The notes: generated by a model from the letters alone, not told the origin. A stretch of 64,000 bases of DNA from Diphasiastrum complanatum (GCA_029204225.1 CM055108.1:9421849-9485848), one strand, 5' to 3'. Counted from the first letter of the stretch, positions 1 through 12,411 are shown. Numbers and translations: made by a program.

Positions 1-896
1 AAACACGTTGAACATGCGACTGGACTAAAGATTGAACAGATTTTAACTAAATTTGTTTCAATCTTGCTGTAGTTGACTCGAAGATTAATATGGCAATGAG
101 ATGCAAGAATGAACTCTGACTGTACATGGATTTCTGATATTCCTCAAAAGTCCTAAACTATTGTACAAGGTAATCTGAAGATGGATAGATGAATGAAAAT
201 GTGTTCTGGAGATGCTCTACAGAAGACTCTCTTGTAGTAGCTATTCCTCATGCAAAAATCAATCACATAAAATAGGTGAAGAGAAACAAAAAAATAAACA
301 AACATTACAGAGAGTGAGAACTGTATAGCACTTGTCAAACAAAACTTGCATTCATCGACATTGATAATTCACCTTGACACGTGCAAGTTTGCATTGGTTG
401 TAGAGTAATGAGACGTACTCTGATATGCCCTTGTGAAAACAAGGCAGGGTTGGGGACACTAACATCTATCATCATGGATAACAAATGTTGTAAGATATAG
501 TGTGAGATGCAGGTATGGTTGAGGTACTATGTCCTGAGGACCTCGTTGAACAAGAGATTCAGAACCGAATCTCTAAGTGGATTTCCGAATCCTAGATTTG
601 TTGTGTATTGGCACATTGGAAATCTTATATGCTTGTGGAAAGACAAATAGATTTGAGTTTGTAGAAGGGGAGAAAAACTGTCAATTCCCTTGGAGGTTGC
701 TCTTGGTTGGACATTGTAGCAGATGATGGAATATCGGTTTTACTTTCTTTCGACAAGGACTCATTTTATATTGTCTTTTTGCATTATGGTGTTGGCGTAT
801 TGGACGGTGATGTAGAAGTCTACAAGAAACTTCTCGATCGAGCAGTAGGTTTAACTGTTGGTTGCTATGGTGCTCATGTTGTTGTCATGAAGATCC
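1..896. other. unassigned non-coding DNA
   Basis: No reading frame, LTR or RNA gene is recognisable here. A plus-strand 65-codon ORF at 707-904 has no familiar motif and no support. A short perfect inverted repeat (GAGATTC, 6-base loop, GAATCTC) lies at 554-573. The stretch may be leftover sequence from whatever carries the zinc-knuckle fragment to its right, but nothing in it proves this. Confidence 0.5.
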
Positions 897-1204
897 TATT
901 GTGATTCATAACTGATGTGATGGGCAGGTAGGATCTTAGCGTGTTGCTTTGGACAGTCTTTGAAATTGTGTTTTCTTACACAATCGGGACACTCAAGATG
1001 GTACTTGGTCTTGACTGGACAATCAACCATGAAGTGGCCAGTTTCACCACAGATGAAACATCTGGTGTGCAGTGGCCCTTGTATAACTGCATAGCCATCT
1101 TGTATGGCTAGTGGGTCTAGACTTTCTGATGGATAGTCAGGATAAGACAAGGCATTTCCAGATTGGGATGGGTGTTCTTCATATTGTTGATGCTGAAGTA
1201 GTAC
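897..1204 (-). pseudogene. tandem CCHC zinc-knuckle protein fragment
   Basis: The minus frame, ending in a stop just left of 900, encodes two consecutive nucleic-acid-binding knuckles: CFICGETGHFMVDC (C-X2-C-X4-H-X4-C), then CPDCVRKHNFKDC (C-X2-C-X3-H-X4-C). About 40 polar residues rich in Ser, Pro and Tyr precede them. Such paired knuckles occur in Gag proteins and in some plant single-strand nucleic-acid-binding proteins; the parent gene is not recognised. Homology stops near 1205, where a plus-strand Copia reverse-transcriptase tail begins, so the fragment is truncated at its N-terminal side by that junction. The knuckles differ from the single knuckle of the Copia families in this window. 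Confidence 0.45.
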
Positions 1205-2693
1205 CACATGATGGAATGCAAAGAGAAAGCCACACCAATGATAGATGGAGCCAAGATCACGAAACATGATTGTCCAAAAATGAAAGACGAAGAACAAAAG
1301 ATGGCAGGTATACCCTACCAGAACTTAATCGGTAGTCTGATGTACTTGACAATATGTACCAGACCCGATCTAGGTTTCTCTGTTTACGCATTGAGCCAAT
1401 TCTCTTCAAATCCTGGTATGGTACATTGGCAAATGGCCAAACGAATCCTACAGTATCTGTAGGGTACCCAGAATATTGGATTAATCTACAGAGCTAAAAA
1501 TGAAGAAAAAAGGATTTGAGCTGCATCACTACAGTGATGTGAGCTGGGCGAGCTGCAAAGATGACTTTAAGTCCATTACTGGAGGATGTACAATAGCATG
1601 TGGAGCTACAATCAACTAGATATGCAAAAAGCAAACCTGTAAAAATTACAGCAAATAAGGATCCTAAAACACTTGAAATGATGAGGAAAACAATAGATTA
1701 TGATTTCATAAGATTAGCACAAGTTGAACCATCAAAATCCATCAAAAACCTATGCTTGAACCTCACTAAATGGCCCAAATCCTTGAAGAAGGCTTCACAC
1801 GTGTGAAAGTACGGCCTCCCACAGTCTGAGTACTGTACACCAGACCTACATTCAATCCTATAATCATTAGTAATCACAAGTACTCAAACAATTATGAACA
1901 TAGAGAGCAATTGCACCATTATGAGAGAAAAAACATGAAATTGCTTGATTGATTTTGGTGAGATATCATCACCTATATATACATGATCCATCACGGTTTT
2001 GGGCAGGTATGAGTAGCCCTAAACCTATCCCTAATGCTAATTTTGGTGGATCTTTCATCCCTACCAAGTTAGGGTTGGAATCTTGGAGATCCCTCAACAA
2101 TGCAAAAATTACCAAAAATAGCTCCTATTTTTTCTCCCTTGTATCTAAGCATAATTTGGACTCATTCCAAAGGTTCTAACACTTAGGTCTACTTGAGAAC
2201 ATCCTTATGAATGGAATCCTATGATATTTGGCACGTGTGACAAGCCACATCATGACCATCTAACTATTTACAAGTCATATGACCAAAACTAGTCAAGCTA
2301 GAATTGTGAATTTTTAACAAACCTTGGTAGCTCAATCCTCTTGCGAAGCTGAGTATGTTGTAGCCTCGAAAGTGGAGAATGAGGTAGTGTGGCTACAAAT
2401 GATGTTGGAGGCAATCAGGATACCACAAGAAGGGCCAAGCATGATGATGATGGACTCTCAGAGTGCCATTTATCTGTCCCAAGATCTCGTCTTCCATTCC
2501 AAGACAAAGCACATACCTCTGAAGTACCATTACATTTGAGATTTAATCTCGAAAAGAGAGCTCTAGGTCCAGTATGTTAAATCAAAAAATATGATTGTAG
2601 ATCTACTCACGAAACTGCTCGACAAGCCACTATTTGCCAAGCAAAGAAGGACAATTGGATTAAACAAACAAAGCTGCAAGATTAAAGAGGGAG
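1205..2693 (+). pseudogene. element A: RT C-terminus and RNase H, split by a solo LTR
   Basis: The oldest Copia layer on the left. At 1208-1462 the frame gives the end of the reverse transcriptase (NLIGSLMYL, TRPDLGFSVYALSQF, the H-W-Q-AKRILQYL segment) and then meets a stop. RNase H follows with frame damage and is interrupted at 1638-2319 by a minus-strand solo LTR. It resumes at 2320 with VAQSSCEAEYV (catalytic Glu context) and continues to the C-terminal region near 2660. A purine tract (AAGAGGGAG) precedes the LTR at 2694. Gag, protease, integrase and most of RT are absent because the element is truncated at 1205. Non-functional. Confidence 0.85.
1638..2319 (-). mobile_element. solo LTR, Copia family R (minus orientation)
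   Basis: A 682-bp LTR on the minus strand with terminal TGTTAAAAATTC and GTAATTTTTACA ends, close to the LTRs of R1, R2 and R3. No internal region is attached, so it is a product of LTR-LTR recombination. It sits inside the RNase H frame of element A. The flanks are AACC (1634-1637) and AACC (2320-2323), a 4-bp match; a fifth base appears lost, since families here normally duplicate 5 bp. Removing it restores a continuous RH reading across the junction. Confidence 0.93.
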
Positions 2694-3376
2694 TGTAAAA
2701 CATGGTGAACTCCTGCAACTTTGTCACAGCATGAACAAGATACGAAAGTCGAATGAGAACAATTCGCGACAGTCAACGTCCCTTGACTCGAAGCGTAAAC
2801 ACAAGAATTATTCGTGGATCGTAAACACACCTCCAAGATCGCAAACTGCAAGGGGACACAAAACGAAAAACTACGAAACAAACGAAGAAGAATCTTTTGT
2901 GCTACCAGCTAGCAGCTCAATGGGCTTCACGCCCAGCTAAAACGAATAGCAACGATGGAGACTAACCAACTAGTTGATTAGCGTTAACTAGTTTTGTGAT
3001 TCTACGTCTAGCTATCCCTGTAAGACTCCACACAGTAGAGATATAAACGATCCTCTCTGGATCACAAAAATTATCTGAATACAGAGATCTGTAAGAGACA
3101 GAGAGGTAGTGAGTAGAGCCAAAAAAAAAATACTAGAAACTATAGCTGTGCATGAAAGTCTTCCAACGAGCAAAACACAACAAAAGAGCAGAGTGTCATT
3201 CTACCAACAAGCGTGACACTGATGTTTTCGCTCTAAAAACTAAATTGATAATACAGTTGCTCTATTTTTCGTGCTATCATTTGTCTGTATTGCTAGAATA
3301 GAATGTATACTGTGATGTGTAGTCGCGTGTTTGGGATTTTGTAGACCACTTCCGTGCAAAAGAAAATTCAAAGACA
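2694..3376 (+). repeat. element A LTR, copy 1
   Basis: It begins with TGTAAAACATGG directly after the polypurine tract of element A, and ends near the shared segment CAAAAGAAAATTCA at about 3376. The right end is judged only from where similarity to the second copy stops. The copy at 3583 onward aligns along its length with many substitutions and small gaps (roughly 80 percent by eye), so the two are old. No PBS of the TGGTATCAGAGC type is visible after it. Confidence 0.75.
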
Positions 3377-3582
3377 CAAAATGGTTTGCGAATAAGAAGA
3401 GAGAGAAGAAAAAAATGAAACACTCTCGCTTTTACGACAAAAAGGAGAGCTCCAGGTCCAGTATATAAAATCTGAAGACATAATTGTAGATCTACTCACG
3501 AAGCCGCTCAACAAGCCACTCTTCACCAAGCAAAGAAAGACAATTGGATTAAATATGCAAAGCTGCAAGGTTCAAGAGAGAG
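3377..3582 (+). pseudogene. deleted internal remnant of element A (RH tail repeated)
   Basis: About 60 bp of leader-like sequence joins directly to a second copy of the RNase H C-terminal tail. Positions 3440-3582 parallel 2552-2693 (TCTACTCACGAA, CAATTGGATTAAA, the purine tract). This is what remains between two tandem LTRs after almost the whole internal region was lost. It fits an LTR-internal-LTR-internal-LTR dimer with a deleted second internal part. Confidence 0.7.
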
Positions 3583-4141
3583 TGTCAGAAATGGTGAACT
3601 CCTACAACTTTGTCGCGACGTGAAAGTCAACGTGCCTTGACTCGAAGGTCAAACGATTTGCGAAGATTAAAAAATTCACAAAAGTCAACGGGTGTCCAGG
3701 ACAAACGAGGGATGAATGATTTGCAAACCATTTGCAAAAATCAAATATGCCTCCAGGACTGCAAAAATTGCAAAGCAACGCAAAACGAAAAGAAATAAAA
3801 AAAAAACAAAAGGTAATCTTTTGCGTTGCCAACTGGCAGGTCAACAGTCTTGGAGTCTTAAACTTCACACCCAGCTGAAATGGGTAGCAAGAACATAGAG
3901 TAACTGATTAGTTGATTAGCGTTAACTACTCTTGTAATTCTCTGTTTAGCTCTCTTGTAAACACCACACAGTGGAGACATAAACTATTTTTCTGGATCAA
4001 AATAGATATAATGAGACAAAGAGTGTGCAAGAGTAGAGCAGAAAAGAAAAAGAAGAGAAACGAAAACAATTGTGCATGAAAGTTTGCCAACAAGCAGAAC
4101 ATAGCAAAAATAGTAGAGCGTCAGGCCGTCAACAAACGAGA
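3583..4141 (+). repeat. element A LTR, copy 2, left part
   Basis: Starts TGTCAGAAATGG after its purine tract and aligns with 2694-3376. It is cut at 4141 by insertion of element P and resumes at 15957. The P target duplication is CGAGA (4137-4141) against CAAGA (15957-15961), one mismatch. Confidence 0.85.
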
Positions 4142-5495
4142 TGTTAGAATTAAGCAATTTTTGTTAAAAATTCACAATTCTAGCTTGACTAGTTTTGGTC
4201 ATGTGACTTGTAAATAGTTAGATGGTCATGATGTGGCTTGTCACATGTGCCAAATAGCATAGGATTCCATTCATAAGGATGTTCTCAAGTAGACCTAAGT
4301 GTTAGAACCTTTGGAATGAGTCCAAATTATGCTTAGATGCAAGGGAGAAAAAATAGGAGCTATTTTTGGTAATTTTTGCATTGTTGAGGGATCTCCAATA
4401 TTCCAACCCTAACCTGGTAGGGATGAAAGGTCCACCAAAATTAGCATTAGGGATAGGTTTAGGGCTACTCATACCTGCCCAAAACCGTGATGGATCATGT
4501 ATATATAGGTGATGATAACTCACCAAAATCAATCAAGCAATTTCATGTTTTTTCTCTCATAATGGTGCAATTGCTCTCTATGTTCATAATTGTTTGAGTA
4601 CTTGTGATTACTAATGATTATAGGTTTGAATGTAGGTCTGGTGTACAGTACTCAGACTGTGAGAGGCCGTACTTTCACACGTGTGAAGCCTTCTTCAAGG
4701 ATTTGGGCCATTTAGTGAGGTTCAAGCATAGGTTTTTGATGGATTTTGATGGTTCAACTTGTGCTAATCTTATGAAATCATAATCTATTGTTTTCCTCAT
4801 CATTTCAAGTGTTTTAGGATCCTTATTTGCTGTAATTTTTACAATTTTCACATGGTTTTTGATGTATTTTGACATCTATGTGGATCCACACGTGTGAGGA
4901 CTTGTCCACACATGTGAAATGACACTTGTAATATTCAGATCCATTTTGATCAGCTTTCATTTGAGTCTAATATGACATCTCCTAAATTATAGGAGTTAGG
5001 TCCTAGATTGTAAGAATCTAGAAGGTCAACACAAACCACCAATGGATGATGTGGCAAACTTGATAGATCTTATCCAAAGTGGATATGGAAGAGTACAATG
5101 AGCTGTCCCGCATGTGCTGGATGCAGCTTAGAGAGAGAGTATTGTGATTTTGTACTTGATCCATGATGGATCCATTATTGAGAAAATGATGTGAAATCTT
5201 GGTTTGTGAAGCAATCTTTGTGTTTTGACTCTCTTAAGCACTTTCTTTGTGGATGAATGCTTAGTAAATGATAAGTAAACTATTTCTCTATTATCAGGCC
5301 GTACAGTTGCTGTACTTCACACGTGTGAAGCCATGGATCATCATTTTTTATTGTTCTTGCTTGGAATCACAAAGATTGTCAAGTAGAAGCTAGATTTGGA
5401 AGCTAGTCTTGATATAGATCAAGATCCCAAGCTACCAATCACTCTTTGTGATCATTTGTAGATCAATTTCAGTCCTTAAACTTTGAAATTTGACA
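4142..5495 (+). repeat. 5' LTR of element P (interrupted by a solo LTR)
   Basis: Runs from TGTTAGAATTAAG to TTTGACA, immediately before the PBS. Removing the solo R LTR and one 5-bp target copy leaves about 667 bp. It contains several CACACGTGTG palindromes, including a perfect TTCACACGTGTGAA at 5316-5329, preceded by CCGTACAGTTGCTGTAC. Its last ~94 bp are repeated at 15863-15956, which proves the LTR assignment. Confidence 0.88.
4162..4843 (+). mobile_element. solo LTR, Copia family R (plus orientation)
   Basis: A complete 682-bp LTR with TGTTAAAAATTC and GTAATTTTTACA ends, flanked by the perfect 5-bp duplication ATTTT (4157-4161 and 4844-4848). It lies 20 bp inside the 5' LTR of element P. 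Shared variants (GATGCAAGG, GAAAGGTCC) make it most like the 5' LTR of R1. A TATA-box-like TATATATAGG lies near 4500. Confidence 0.96.
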
Positions 5496-6112
5496 TGGTA
5501 TCAGAGCCAAGTCAAAGAGCTTAGTTGATGATCCAAAAATCTTCATTTTGGTGAAAGCATTGGTGCTAGATTCATTTTGAAGGAGGGCGACCTTTTCTAA
5601 TAGTTTACTTGTAATGTTGAGGTTCAGATTAGTGTGGAAAGCTCAGATGTACCTCTCACACGTGTGAGAGGCTGCTAGTTGTACTTTCACCAAAACTTTG
5701 TCTTTTTTTCAATATTTGAGCTTCAAACAAGTTTAGAGTGAAACTAGTGATGTGCTTATGAAAAACCATTGTTTCCTTCATAGATTTGATGAGTAAATGG
5801 TGCTAGAAGCTTATTAAACCTACAAATCCTTGAAAAGAGTTTGAGGCTTATGTTATTTAGTTCAAGAGTGAAACTAAAACCATTCTAAACACCATTGGAA
5901 GGCATTGGCACTTCCAAGAGTCAAATCCAAGCTTCTAAGTGAATAGATTGTGTAGAATACTTTTTTCCAAATCTTTTTGAGTTCAAGATCATTATAGATC
6001 TTGCCTTTTGGGTCTAGTGAGATTCAAAAGAGTAGCATTTTAGCTAAATTCTGAGAAAGAAAGAAGGGAGAGCCTTTGAATAGTACATTTGTTGTACTTG
6101 TTACTAGATAGA
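5496..6112 (+). promoter_or_regulatory. P primer-binding site and untranslated leader
   Basis: TGGTATCAGAGCC at 5496-5508 directly follows the LTR end and is complementary to the 3' end of initiator tRNA-Met, the usual primer for plant Copia reverse transcription. The following ~600 bases are non-coding leader. It includes a perfect 18-bp palindrome CTCTCACACGTGTGAGAG at 5653-5670, just after a GTAC-containing stretch. Confidence 0.9.
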
Positions 6113-6948
6113 ATGGGTTCAATTGGAGCCTATTTTCTTGAGGCTAGTGAAAGACTAAATTCTAATAATTATTCAACTTGGAAATTAAGCATGGAGTCAC
6201 TACTTGTGCTCCAAGATATGTTTGATCTTGTCATAGGTGAGGAAGAAGAACCTCTAGGAGGGCAAGATCAAGTGAGGTACCAAAAGAGATCTAGACTAGC
6301 ATTACATTGCTTGAAAATGAATCTTAGTAATGAACTTCTAAAGGAAGTGGCATCTTGTACCTCGGCCAAGGAGGCATGGAACTACCTTAAAGGAATTTAT
6401 GAATCCAAAAATACCTCTAGAGTGCTTATGATTAGAAACAAAGTTCTTCAAAGCATTAGAGGGAGTGATGAGAGTGCTCAAGAGTATGTCTTGAGAATAA
6501 AATCTCTCAACAAAGAACTTTCCATCATTAGTAAGGGTATTCTTGATGATGAACTTGTTCAAATCATTTTGAATGATCTTGGAGATGAGTTCTCCAATCT
6601 TGTACAAAGCTTTGCTATTCAAGATGCACTACTTTCCATTGACAAGCTCCATAGTGTGCTTGTGGCCGAGGAGAGTAGGATCCTTTATGTCAAGCAAAGG
6701 ATTGGATCCTTGAAGTTGCATGATGGTGATGAGAAGGCCAACTTCTCAAGCAAGGGAAAGGCAAAGTCAAAGAAGAAGATCCAACACAAGGAGACCAAGA
6801 GTGATGATCAACCATCAAGCTCCAAAGATGGAAAGAAGAACAAAGCCAAACTCAAGTGCTTCTTTTGTGGAAAGAAGGGGCACTTTTCATTCGAGTGTTT
6901 CAAGAAGAAGAATGCACAAGGAGAGAGCAAACAAGGCAACCTCACCCT
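6113..6948 (+). pseudogene. P Gag (interrupted by R1)
   Basis: Gag of element P. The likely start is the Met of MGSIGAYFLEASERLN; an upstream in-frame Met at 6089 lacks family similarity. It shows the UBN2-like Gag core (NNYSTWKLSMESLL, EAWNYLKGIYESK) and one zinc knuckle, CFFCGKKGHFSFEC, near 6859-6900. It also has the Lys-rich linker typical of RNA-binding Gag tails. The frame runs into the R1 5' LTR after residue ~278, and its continuation lies at 13108. The duplicated target ACCCT marks both edges. Confidence 0.92.
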
Positions 6949-7630
6949 TGTTAAAAATTCACAATTCTAGCTTGACTAGTTTTGGTCATATGACTTGTAA
7001 ATAGTTAGATGGTCATGATGTGGCTTGTCACACGTGCCAAATAGCATAGGATTCCATTCATAAGGATGTTCTCAAGTAGACCTAAGTGTTAGAACCTTTG
7101 GAATGAGTCCAAATTATGCTTAGATGCAAGGGAGAAAAAATAGGAGCTATTTTTGGTAATTTTTGCATTGTTGAGGGATCTCCAATATTCCAACCCTAAC
7201 CTGGTAGGGATGAAAGGTCCACCAAAATTAGCATTAGGGATAGGTTTAGGGCTACTCATACCTGCCCAAAACCGTGATGGATCATGTATATATAGGTGAT
7301 GATAACTCACCAAAATCAATCAAGCAATTTCATGTTTTTTCCCTCATAATGGTGCAATTGCTCTCTATGTTCATAATTGTTTGAGTACTTGTGATTACTA
7401 ATGATTATAGGATTGAATGTAGGTCTGGTGTACAGTACTCAGACTGTGGGAGGCCGTACTTTCACATGTGTGAAGCCTTCTTCAAGGATTTGGGCCATTT
7501 AGTGAGGTTCAAGCATAGATTTTTGATAAATTTTGATGGTTCAACTTGTGCTAATCTTATGAAATCATAATCTATTGTTTCCCTCATCATTTCAAGTGTT
7601 TTAGGATCCTTATTTGCTGTAATTTTTACA
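6949..7630 (+). repeat. R1 5' LTR
   Basis: 682 bp, TGTTAAAAATTC to GTAATTTTTACA. Contains TATATATAGG around 7287-7296 as the likely core promoter, and GTGTACAGTACTC followed by TTCACATGTGTGAA near 7464. Differences from its partner include GATGCAAGG versus GATACAAGG and GATAAATT versus GATGGATT. Confidence 0.96.
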
Positions 7631-8441
7631 TGGTATCAGAGCCTAAAGGCTGAAATGAGCTAAATCCTTGGTTTTCATTCAATTTGATCACAATTTTTGA
7701 TCTAAATCTTGTGTAGATTGGATCTTAGCATCTAGTATTGATTCTAGAACTCAAAGTGAGTCAAATACATTGGAGATTGGTGTTGTGTGACTTCATTTGC
7801 AGGTGTTTAGGTGTCTAAAACCAGAGGCAAAGTTGAATTCAATTCACATTACCAAGATAGCAAGTTTTGCTTGCTCCAAGCATTGATTTCTAAGCGAGTT
7901 TTGGAGGTGATTTCATAGAGGAGGCTTTCTAGCATTCAAGGAGAGGGAAGATCAGAGTTTTGGGGACTCTTAAAGGCTGTTCTAAGGTGTAGTAGACACC
8001 TCCTAAAGTGATTTAGGTTCAGTCCAACCATTGCTTGACTTATGCACCAAATTAGATCAATTTTTCATCAATTTTGATCATTTTTTGCTTGTGATTGGAT
8101 AGTAGATTGTGTTGCATCCTCATTAAGTTCCATTTAGCTCTTTTACAAGTGATTTTGGAAGTATATTAGGTTGCTGAAATTCACTCTTGATCAGATCATT
8201 TGGAAGCTTTAATGTTCTTTATAGAAAGAGGGGCAATTCTACTAGTATTGTCTACTTCAATCAAGCAAGTGCATTGTTCCTAGTATTGTATGATTTGATT
8301 TTGTTAGAGATCATTCTTAGATCTTTATAGGAAGTCTATTACTGATCTTTTCAGGTCCCTAAGAAGTGGGATAAGGTAGACCTTCAATCAAATCAATAGA
8401 AGTAACCTTCATTTGTGTCAAGTCCTTGATTAGGAGACTAG
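7631..8441 (+). promoter_or_regulatory. R1 primer-binding site and leader
   Basis: TGGTATCAGAGCC at 7631-7643 abuts the LTR with no gap. The 800-base leader up to the gag ATG has no long ORF and is shared almost unchanged with R2 (21679-22490) and R3 (38927-39738). Confidence 0.93.
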
Positions 8442-11400
8442 ATGGCATCTATAAATGCATATCTTTTGGATACTAATGAAAGGCTCAACAAAACTAACTA
8501 TTCCATATGGAAAGTTAGAATGGAATCTATCATGATCATGCACGATCTGATGGAAAATGTAAATGGTAAGGAGGGTGAACCTATTCATCCTCAAGAAAAA
8601 GCCAAATACATCAAGAGGTGCAATGTTGCACTACATTGCATAAAAATGAATGTTGCAAATGAACTCTTAAGAGAGGTAGGAGATTGCACTTCAGCTCAGG
8701 ATGCTTGGGAGACTTTGCAAAATGTCTATGAATCCAAGAACCAAACTAGAATGTTAGCTTTGAAGAATCAAATCTATAGAAGCTATCAAAAGAAAGGAGA
8801 GAGTGCACATACTTTTGTCCTAAGAGTAAAGGAATTGAACAAAGAGCTACCCTTTATAGGTGACCCTATCAAGGATGAAGAGCTTGTTCAACTCATATTG
8901 AATGGACTAAGCTTTGAATTTGACAATTTGGTTCAGGGATATGCAATTATGGGTAAGCTACCCATACTTGAAGAGTTCCAAGGCACACTCATGGCCGAGG
9001 AATCAAGAAGGAGCCAAATGCAAGAGAGGATGGATAGGCTTTCCATCCAAGGTGGAGATGACCAAGCTCTCTTCACCAAAGGCAAAGGCAAGTCCAAAGG
9101 CAAAGGATCAACATTCAAGAAGTCTACAAAGCTTGAGGATCAAGAAGGACCCCCAAAGGCATCTCCATCAACCACCAAAGTCAAGAAGGACAAATCAAAG
9201 GTGAAGTGCTACTATTGTAGCAAGATGGGGCATTATGCCTCGGAATGATTCAAGAGGAAGCAAGATCAAAGCCAAGCCAACATGAGCAAAGAGGAGGAGG
9301 AGGAGAGTTCACATGAGGACTCTCTCATGATGTCCATATTTTCTTCAACAAGCTTCAAAGGAGAAGATCCTTGGTGGATTGACTCGGGTGCTAGTTCACA
9401 CATGACTAGTAAAAGGGAGTTTTTCTCTTCTCTCTTATCTTATGATGGACCTATAAAGTCTATGTATACAGCAAATGATGAAGCTTGTAAGATTGAAGGA
9501 GTTGGTAGCATTCCCCTTTGTTTAGGATCTTCCAAAAAGATCAACATATAAGGTGTTTTGTACATTTGTACAATAACAAAGAATCTACTAAATGTTGGCC
9601 AAATGGTAGACAATGGTTTCAATGTTGACTTTGCTTCAAATGAATGTTTCATCAAGAAGAAGGGTAAGATAGTGGCTAAGGGCACTAGACTTGGCAAACT
9701 TTATAAGATGGATGCATTTGTGGATACTAATGTTGTCATGTTGGCCGAGAAGAGCAAGATATCTACCTTTACTTTATGGCACAAAAGACTTGGACATGTC
9801 AACTCGGGTTCCATGGAGGCTATGATCAAGGAGGAGTATGCTTTAGGCCTACCAAGGTCTATTGGGAAGGAAGACAAGGTTTGTGAAGCTTGTGCCTTAT
9901 CCAAGGCACATAAGAAGGTGTTTCCTAACTCCATCACAAAGTCATCTCATCCTCTTGAACTCATACACTCGGATGTGCACATTGCTAGCACCAAATCTAA
10001 TGGAGGTTCATCCATGTTTTTAACCTTCATTGATGACTACTCAAGATATTGTTGGGTGTTCTTACTTTCCTTCAAGTCTCAAGTATTTGATACTTTTGTA
10101 AAGTTCAAGTTGTTTGTGGAAAAAGCATCATAATCATAGCATCAAGATTCTTAGAAGTGACAATGGTGGAGAATTCATCTCCAATGAGTTCAAGGCCTTT
10201 TGTGAGGAGGAAGGGATCAAGAAAGAGACTTCTTGTCCTTACACTCCTCAACAAAATGGAGTTGCTGAAAGAAGGAATAGAACATTATGTGAATGTTCTA
10301 AGGCTTTAAGATTAGATGCTTGTTTGCCCAAATCCTTTTGGGGTGAGTCTCTTGTATGTGCAAACTACTTGATGAATAGGGTGTCTTGCAAAGCAATTGA
10401 AGGCAAAACTCCTTGTGAGATGTTGTATGGAAAGAAACCCAATCTTAATCACTTGAAAGTTTTTGGGTGTATATGTTATGTGCATGTGCCATTGGAAACA
10501 AGGACCAAGGAGGATCCATCTTTCACAAGAGGGATCATGCTTGGATATGCAAGCTCAAGCAAGGGCTACAAAGTCTATCTCCCATCCTTGAACAAATTTG
10601 TTGTTTCAAGGGATGTCATCTTTGATGAACATCATATGCATATGCTTGAAGAAGGCTCAAGTGCTCCAACAATCAAGAAGAAGATGGCCGAGGAGCAAGA
10701 TCTTGGTTTTGAGGAGGAGCTCATGGAGGAGCAAGCACCAAACCCACCTATCACACCAAGGAGATCTTCAAGGGCAAAAGTGGAGCCATCAAGGCTCACA
10801 TATCAAGGCAAAGGACAGAAAGTTGAGGGTATCTCATCCACTTCTTATGCTTTATCTAGTTTTGAAGAACCGTCTAATGTTGAAGATGCATTGAACTCCA
10901 AAGAATGGTATAAAGCTATGTTGGATGAGTATGATGCCTTGATTGAGAATGAAACTTGGTTGCTTGTTGAGAGACCTCAAAGGAATGTAATAGGATGCAA
11001 GTGGGTCTTCAAGCTTAAGTTGAATGCAAATGGGAGTGTTAACAAACATAAAGCAAGATTAGTTGCAAAAGGTTATGCTCAAGAGAGAGGGATAGACTAT
11101 GAGGAAAATTTTGCACCCGTGGCCAAGATGGTCACAATAAGACTAATCATTGCACTTGCATCACATTTTGGATGGATTCTATGTCAAATGGATGTCTCTA
11201 ATGCTTTCTTGAATGGTTTTTTGGAAGAGGATATCTATATGGAGCAGCCACAAGGGTTCATCAAGCATGGAATGGAGAACAAAGTATGCCATCTCCAAAG
11301 AAGCATCTATGGCTTGAAGCAAGCCTCGAGGTCTTGGAATTCAAGACTACATTGCTATCTTATTTCACTTTCTTTTGTTCAAAGTGAATATGATCCTACT

Positions 11401-12411
11401 CTTTACATTAAGTTTGATGATGTTGGTATTGTACTTTTACTCATTTATGTAGATGACATCATCATTAGTGGAAATAGTGTTGATGGTATTGAAAAAATCA
11501 AGATAGATCTATCCTTAGAGTTCAAGATGGTAGATCTAGGGTGTCTTCACTTCATCTTAGGCATAGAAGTACTTAGAGGGTCTAATTTTATCTTTATAAG
11601 TCAAGTAAACTATGCTCAAAGTCTTTTGAAGAAGTTTAAGATGGAAGTATGCAAAAGTGTTGATACACCAATGGAGCAAGATGTAAAAGTGCCAAATGAA
11701 GATGATGAAAGATCCTTCATGGACATCACTTTGTTTAGGCAACTTATAGGTTCCTTAATGTGGATCACTATAACTAGACCAGATCTTAGCTTTAGTGTAT
11801 GTAGGTTGTGCCAATCCATGCAAAATCCATTGAATATCCATTGGAAAAAGGCTAAGAGGATTCTAAGATACATCTCGGGTACATTGGATTTTGGGATTCT
11901 ATATAGAAGAGATGTGATTAACCTTCATGCATTTAGTGATTCAGATTTTGCAGGGGACAAGAGGGATAGGAAATCAACAAGTGCCTATTCAACTTTCATA
12001 GGAGAAGGTGTGGTTTCATGGCTTTCAAAAAAGCAAGAAACTATATCTCTATCTTCAACCGAGGCCGAGTACAAAGCTTTGACAACCACTACAAAGGAGG
12101 TACTTTGGATCAAGAGATTATTGGTGGAACTAAAGATCATGGATTCAGAGGAGGCACAAATCATCTACAATGACAATATATCAGCCCAACACCTTGCATC
12201 TAACCCAATCTTCCATGCAAGATCTAAGCACATTGAGATATGCCATCACTTTGTGAGAGAAATGGTGCAAGCCAAGGAGATTGCTTTGGAGCATGTTCCA
12301 AGCAATGAATGTGTAGCTGATCTACTTACTAAACCACTTCAAAAGACACCTTTTATGAAGTTCAGATCATCACTTGGAGTGATTAGTAAAGCAATGATTG
12401 AACCAAGCTAG
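8442..12411 (+). pseudogene. R1 gag-pol polyprotein, broken
   Basis: Encodes the same polyprotein as R3: Gag, zinc knuckle, aspartic protease, integrase, RT, RNase H. Three lesions are visible. The last Cys codon of the knuckle is TGA at 9246-9248. A Glu codon is TAA at ~9549-9551 in the protease region. An extra A in the run at ~10119-10123 shifts frame in the integrase between the first and second catalytic Asp. After the shift the frame stays open from 10126 to 12411 through YVDD (RT) and SSTEAEY (RNase H). It ends with the family's usual C-terminus SKAMIEPS. Not functional unless proteins are supplied by another copy. Confidence 0.95.

Noticed and set aside
707-904. A 65-codon plus ORF
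   Set aside because: Short, no motif, no neighbouring coding signal; not distinguishable from chance.
10115-10130. The A-run in R1 and R2 as a programmed ribosomal frameshift
   Set aside because: It lies inside integrase between catalytic residues, R3 reads straight through with one base less, and plant Copia usually use one frame; a shared inherited lesion is simpler.
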